A DNA stretch of 64,000 nt from JAJPHF01 sp035293805 (lineage in GTDB: Bacteria > Chloroflexota > UBA6077 > JAJPHF01), in the NCBI GenBank assembly GCA_035293805.1, contig DATGMD010000091.1, positions 6,166 to 70,165 of the forward strand, given 5' to 3'. The notes beneath the pieces are model-generated. The model ran no database searches. It was not told where the DNA came from and saw only the letters and a list, made by a program, of their open reading frames with translations. Shown in pieces: positions 61,460 through 64,000 of the stretch. Within the stretch, counting starts at the first letter, position 1. Every line of letters starts with the position of its first letter. Position numbers and translations under genes: made by a program.

Positions 61460-61594
61460 CTAGCTACCGGCTGCCGCCGAAGCGGACCGCCGGCCCTGCT
61501 GGCGCAGCGCGCGCGGCAACGCCTTACGGCGCTCTTCCAGCTTCTTGGCCTTGGCCCGGTGCTTCTGCCAGGCGACTCGCTTGCGCTTGTTCAT
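61460..61594 (-). CDS. 44-residue basic microprotein
   Basis: The product begins MNKRKRVAWQKHRAKAKKLE and is mostly Lys, Arg, Ala and Glu, predicted as one long helix. GAGGAG lies six bases before the ATG at 61594, a strong ribosome site. Its style resembles small ribosome- or RNA-associated basic proteins found in Chloroflexota and mitochondria-like families. The exact family is not assigned. It lies 31 bases upstream of the C39 protease start and may be cotranscribed with it. Confidence 0.7.
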   Translation of the reverse strand: MNKRKRVAWQKHRAKAKKLEERRKALPRALRQQGRRSASAAAGS

Positions 61595-61727
61595 GCAGCA
61601 CTCCTCGCGCACGTTCAGCGTTGGCGATCCTGCCCTCGCAACGGCGTGGTGCCGCGGTGGCGGAGCGCCGAGGCGAATTGTACCGGCCGGCGCTGCCAGC
61701 GACCAAGCTTGTGGACCGGCGCGAGGA

Positions 61728-62294
61728 CTAGCCGTGCCGCCGGGCGGAGTTGCGGTCAGGGGACTGGCGACGTCGTTCGGCGTCCCAGAGGTCCAGCGCC
61801 CAGTGGGTGCTCCAGAAAGCGATGGGTGGCAGATCATCCGCGCGGAAGAAGCCCACGCGGTCGACCTCGTGGAGCGGCTCGGGCTCGCCGCGGACGATGC
61901 GGCCGGCGAACAGGGCGACGGCCACGGCGCTAGGGGCTCCGGAGTGCAGCCCCAGCAGGCGATCGACCTGCACGTCCACGCCGATCTCCTCTTTCGCCTC
62001 GCGCACCGCTGCCTCCTCGGCGCTCTCGCCCAGCTCCACATACCCACCGGGCAGCGTCCAGTAGCCCCGCCGGGGCTCGATCGTGCGCCGCGCCAGCAGC
62101 ACGCGGTCGCCGCGCGCCAGCAAGATCGTCGCGGCGAGCGGCGGGTTCAGGTACTGCACGAAGCCGCAGCTCGGACACGTCGGACGGTGCCGCAGCCCCT
62201 CGAGCGCGACGTCGAGCGGCGTAGCGCAGTGCGGGCAGTAGCGATAGTGGCGGTGGTTGTCTGCGAAGTAGAAGCGGGGTTGTTCGCCGGCCAT
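61728..62294 (-). CDS. Nudix hydrolase with N-terminal zinc ribbon
   Basis: The 188-residue protein has a zinc ribbon (CPHC and CPSC within residues 18-45). The Nudix domain contains the complete box GGYVELGESAEEAAVREAKEEIGV. It hydrolyses nucleoside-diphosphate compounds. The zinc ribbon plus Nudix layout is like NADH pyrophosphatase NudC, but the NudC-specific SQPWPFPxS motif is not seen, so substrate is open. GGCGAGAGACG precedes the ATG at 62294. Confidence 0.9.
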   Translation of the reverse strand: MAGEQPRFYFADNHRHYRYCPHCATPLDVALEGLRHRPTCPSCGFVQYLNPPLAATILLARGDRVLLARRTIEPRRGYWTLPGGYVELGESAEEAAVREAKEEIGVDVQVDRLLGLHSGAPSAVAVALFAGRIVRGEPEPLHEVDRVGFFRADDLPPIAFWSTHWALDLWDAERRRQSPDRNSARRHG

Positions 62295-62423
62295 CGTCTC
62301 TCGCCAGGTGCCGGGGTGGTGGGGCGGGTTTGCCGTCGGCGGCGCCGGCTCCCCCGCTCTCGGATGATACTATACGGCTAGCATCAGGCGAAGGGTTCCT
62401 TCGCCGCAACCGGGAACCGCCAA

Positions 62424-63794
62424 ATGCACGTGCTCCGCCTTCTCGCCGCCGCCTGGCTCGGCTGCCTGCTGCTCGCGGTTACCGCCGGCTCGCCAGCCGC
62501 CGCCGCGGGGGACTACGCGGCCGTAGCCCGGCTGGACGGCGTCATCAACCCGCCCGCCGCCAGCTATGTGGACCGCGCGATCGCGTCCGCCGAAAAGGAC
62601 GGGGCTGCTGTACTGGTCCTCCAGCTCGACACGCCCGGCGGGCTGGACAGCTCCATGCGACTCATCGTCCAGCGCATCCTGGCGAGCGCCGTGCCCGTGA
62701 TCGTCTACGTCGCGCCCGCGGGCGCGCGGGACGCCTCGGCCGGGGTCTACATCACCTACAGCGCGCAGCTCGCCGCGATGGCGCCCAACACCAACATCGG
62801 CTCCGCCACCCCCGTCTCGCTCGGTCAGAACGGCGAGCAGCAGATGTCCGACGAGATGCGCAACAAGGTCACCAACGACGCCGTAGCCTACATTCGCGGG
62901 CTTGCTGCCGAGCGGGGGCGCAACGCCGACTGGGCCGAAGACGCGGTCCGTCAAGCGGTCAACGTGCCCGCCCAGGACGCGCTGCAGCTCGGCGTCGTCA
63001 ACTACGTCGCCGCCGACGTCCCCGACCTACTGCGCCAGGCGGACGGCGCCCGCGTCGCCACCCCGAGCGGGGAAGTGACTCTCCACACGGCGGGCCTGCC
63101 CGTGCGCGCCGTGGAGATGCAGCCCCAGGAGCGGCTCCTGCACGCGATCACCGACCCGACGATCGCCTACCTGCTGCTCAGCCTCGGCAGCCTCGCGCTG
63201 ATCTACGAGCTGGCCAATCCTGGCGCGATCCTGCCTGGCGTCGCGGGAGGCCTGGCCCTGCTCCTCGCGCTCTATGCATTGGGCACCCTCCCGGTCAACC
63301 TGGCCGGCGTGCTGCTGATCCTGTTCGCTATGGGCTTGTTCGCCTTCGACCTGGTCGCGCCCACGCACGGCGCCGCGACGGTTGGTGGGGTGGCGGCGTT
63401 CGTGCTCGGCTCCGCGATCCTCTACAACACGCCCGAGAGCGCCCCTTATCTGGCGCTCGCGCCGCAGGTCATCGCGCTCGTGACGCTCTTCCTCTCGCTG
63501 TTCTTCGGCGCGCTGCTAGGCACCGCGCTCAGGACGCAGTACCGGCGGCCAGTGACCGGCCGGGAGCACCTCCTGGGACTGCGGGGCGAGGTCCGGGCGG
63601 CGCTTGCGCCCGATGGCCTCGTCTTCGTCGCCGGCGAGCTTTGGAGCGCTCGCTCGGACGGCGAAACGATCCCCGTCGGGGCCATCGTCGAGGTGCTCGC
63701 GGTAGACGGCCTGCGCTTGCGCGTCCGCCAGGTGGCCCCACCCGCCATCGCGACCCCGCCGCACGGCCGTCCCACCCCCGCGCTCCGCGCTTAG
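62424..63794 (+). CDS. NfeD-family membrane serine protease (long form)
   Basis: The 456-residue protein has a signal peptide and a ClpP-like serine protease domain (about 35-220) with the Ser nucleophile in GARDASAGVYITY and the LDTPGGLDSSM loop. About five transmembrane helices follow (250-380), then a C-terminal NfeD OB domain (about 395-445; LRGEVRAAL, VAGELWSARSDGE). Long NfeD proteins usually pair with an SPFH/stomatin gene, but the window ends 206 bases later without one. A GATACT or TATACG box near 62366 may be the promoter. A palindromic repeat overlaps its stop codon. Confidence 0.92.
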   Translation: MHVLRLLAAAWLGCLLLAVTAGSPAAAAGDYAAVARLDGVINPPAASYVDRAIASAEKDGAAVLVLQLDTPGGLDSSMRLIVQRILASAVPVIVYVAPAGARDASAGVYITYSAQLAAMAPNTNIGSATPVSLGQNGEQQMSDEMRNKVTNDAVAYIRGLAAERGRNADWAEDAVRQAVNVPAQDALQLGVVNYVAADVPDLLRQADGARVATPSGEVTLHTAGLPVRAVEMQPQERLLHAITDPTIAYLLLSLGSLALIYELANPGAILPGVAGGLALLLALYALGTLPVNLAGVLLILFAMGLFAFDLVAPTHGAATVGGVAAFVLGSAILYNTPESAPYLALAPQVIALVTLFLSLFFGALLGTALRTQYRRPVTGREHLLGLRGEVRAALAPDGLVFVAGELWSARSDGETIPVGAIVEVLAVDGLRLRVRQVAPPAIATPPHGRPTPALRA

Positions 63795-64000
63795 CGCCGC
63801 TCGCGCACCAGGTGAGCACCAAGCCTCTCGTAGGGGTGGGACCAGGATCGTCCGCTCCGCCTAGAGCCGTTTGCGCGCCAGGTGAGCGGCCCGCGTGTCG
63901 TAGGGGCGGCTCTCGTGGCCGCCCGCGGCCTGTGGCGCGGAATACTGCGAGCGCCACTGCCCCCGTGCCGGCGCCGGAGCCACCGGGAGGGCCGGCGCCG
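63787..64000 (+). repeat. Cluster of palindromic intergenic repeats, copies 4-5
   Basis: A diverged copy starts at the nfeD stop codon (GCTTAGCGCC, then CACCAGGTGAGC) and runs to about 63865. A good copy spans about 63866-63948. The tail GCGCCACTGCCCCCGT at 63951 matches 51203. The region continues past the right edge. Confidence 0.75.

Overview
The window is very GC-rich (roughly 70%), has no rRNA, and carries housekeeping, aminoacylation, lysine-synthesis and acyl-CoA genes. The gene content (DapL-type lysine synthesis, a split methylmalonyl-CoA mutase with its own carboxylase, a CHASE2 cyclase, many zinc-ribbon microproteins, a secreted Ig-like domain of the GTGV-type) suggests a Chloroflexota-like bacterium. 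That placement is inference from protein style, not from a marker-gene tree.

Layout. 0-6 kb: small envelope proteins, a CoxG-like protein, a DUF6941-like protein, a CHASE2 adenylate/guanylate cyclase and recJ. 6.3-11.3 kb: four secreted Gly/Tyr/Pro-rich proteins on the minus strand around a divergent rplY (ribosomal L25). Their three transcription units share a GTG(T/C)-type -35 and a CGTTTAA -10, which looks like an ECF sigma promoter; this is the most interesting system here. 11.3-19.5 kb: minus-strand aminoacylation block aspS, ileS, rluD, gltX, tRNA-Gln, tRNA-Glu, closed by a strong terminator. 19.6-30.4 kb: CvpA-CAP fusion, hemW, polyprenyl synthase, ROK kinase, miaA, dapF, dapL, hflX, glutamate dehydrogenase, retropepsin-like lipoprotein.

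30.5-34.8 kb is accessory in character: a methyltransferase, a 41-residue zinc-finger gene with a near-ideal promoter and an operator-like palindrome, a tyrosine recombinase, other small genes, and a tRNA-Arg whose 3' end is duplicated 423 bp away. The interval between the copies holds a 56-codon ORF and four GGCACAC motifs. 35-50 kb: a DapA-family protein, UspA, then a long minus-strand operon for acyl-CoA oxidation and the propionyl-CoA route (two acyl-CoA dehydrogenases, thiolase, 3-hydroxyacyl-CoA dehydrogenase, epimerase, B12 subunit, MeaB, carboxyltransferase, biotin carboxylase, BCCP, CinA, mutase catalytic subunit). 50-64 kb: a zinc-ribbon protein, methyltransferase, uvrA, uvrB, an unknown secreted protein, a double RidA protein, rpsT, mutM, a C39-like protease, a 44-residue basic protein, a Nudix hydrolase and NfeD.

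The intergenic DNA is unusually structured. Heptanucleotide arrays (GCTGAYN) fill two operon junctions and appear to supply the start codons of accC and uvrA. Several short palindromic repeat families sit at gene ends, two of them overlapping stop codons. No CRISPR array, insertion sequence or riboswitch was recognised. All homology statements come from motif reading, not from searches.
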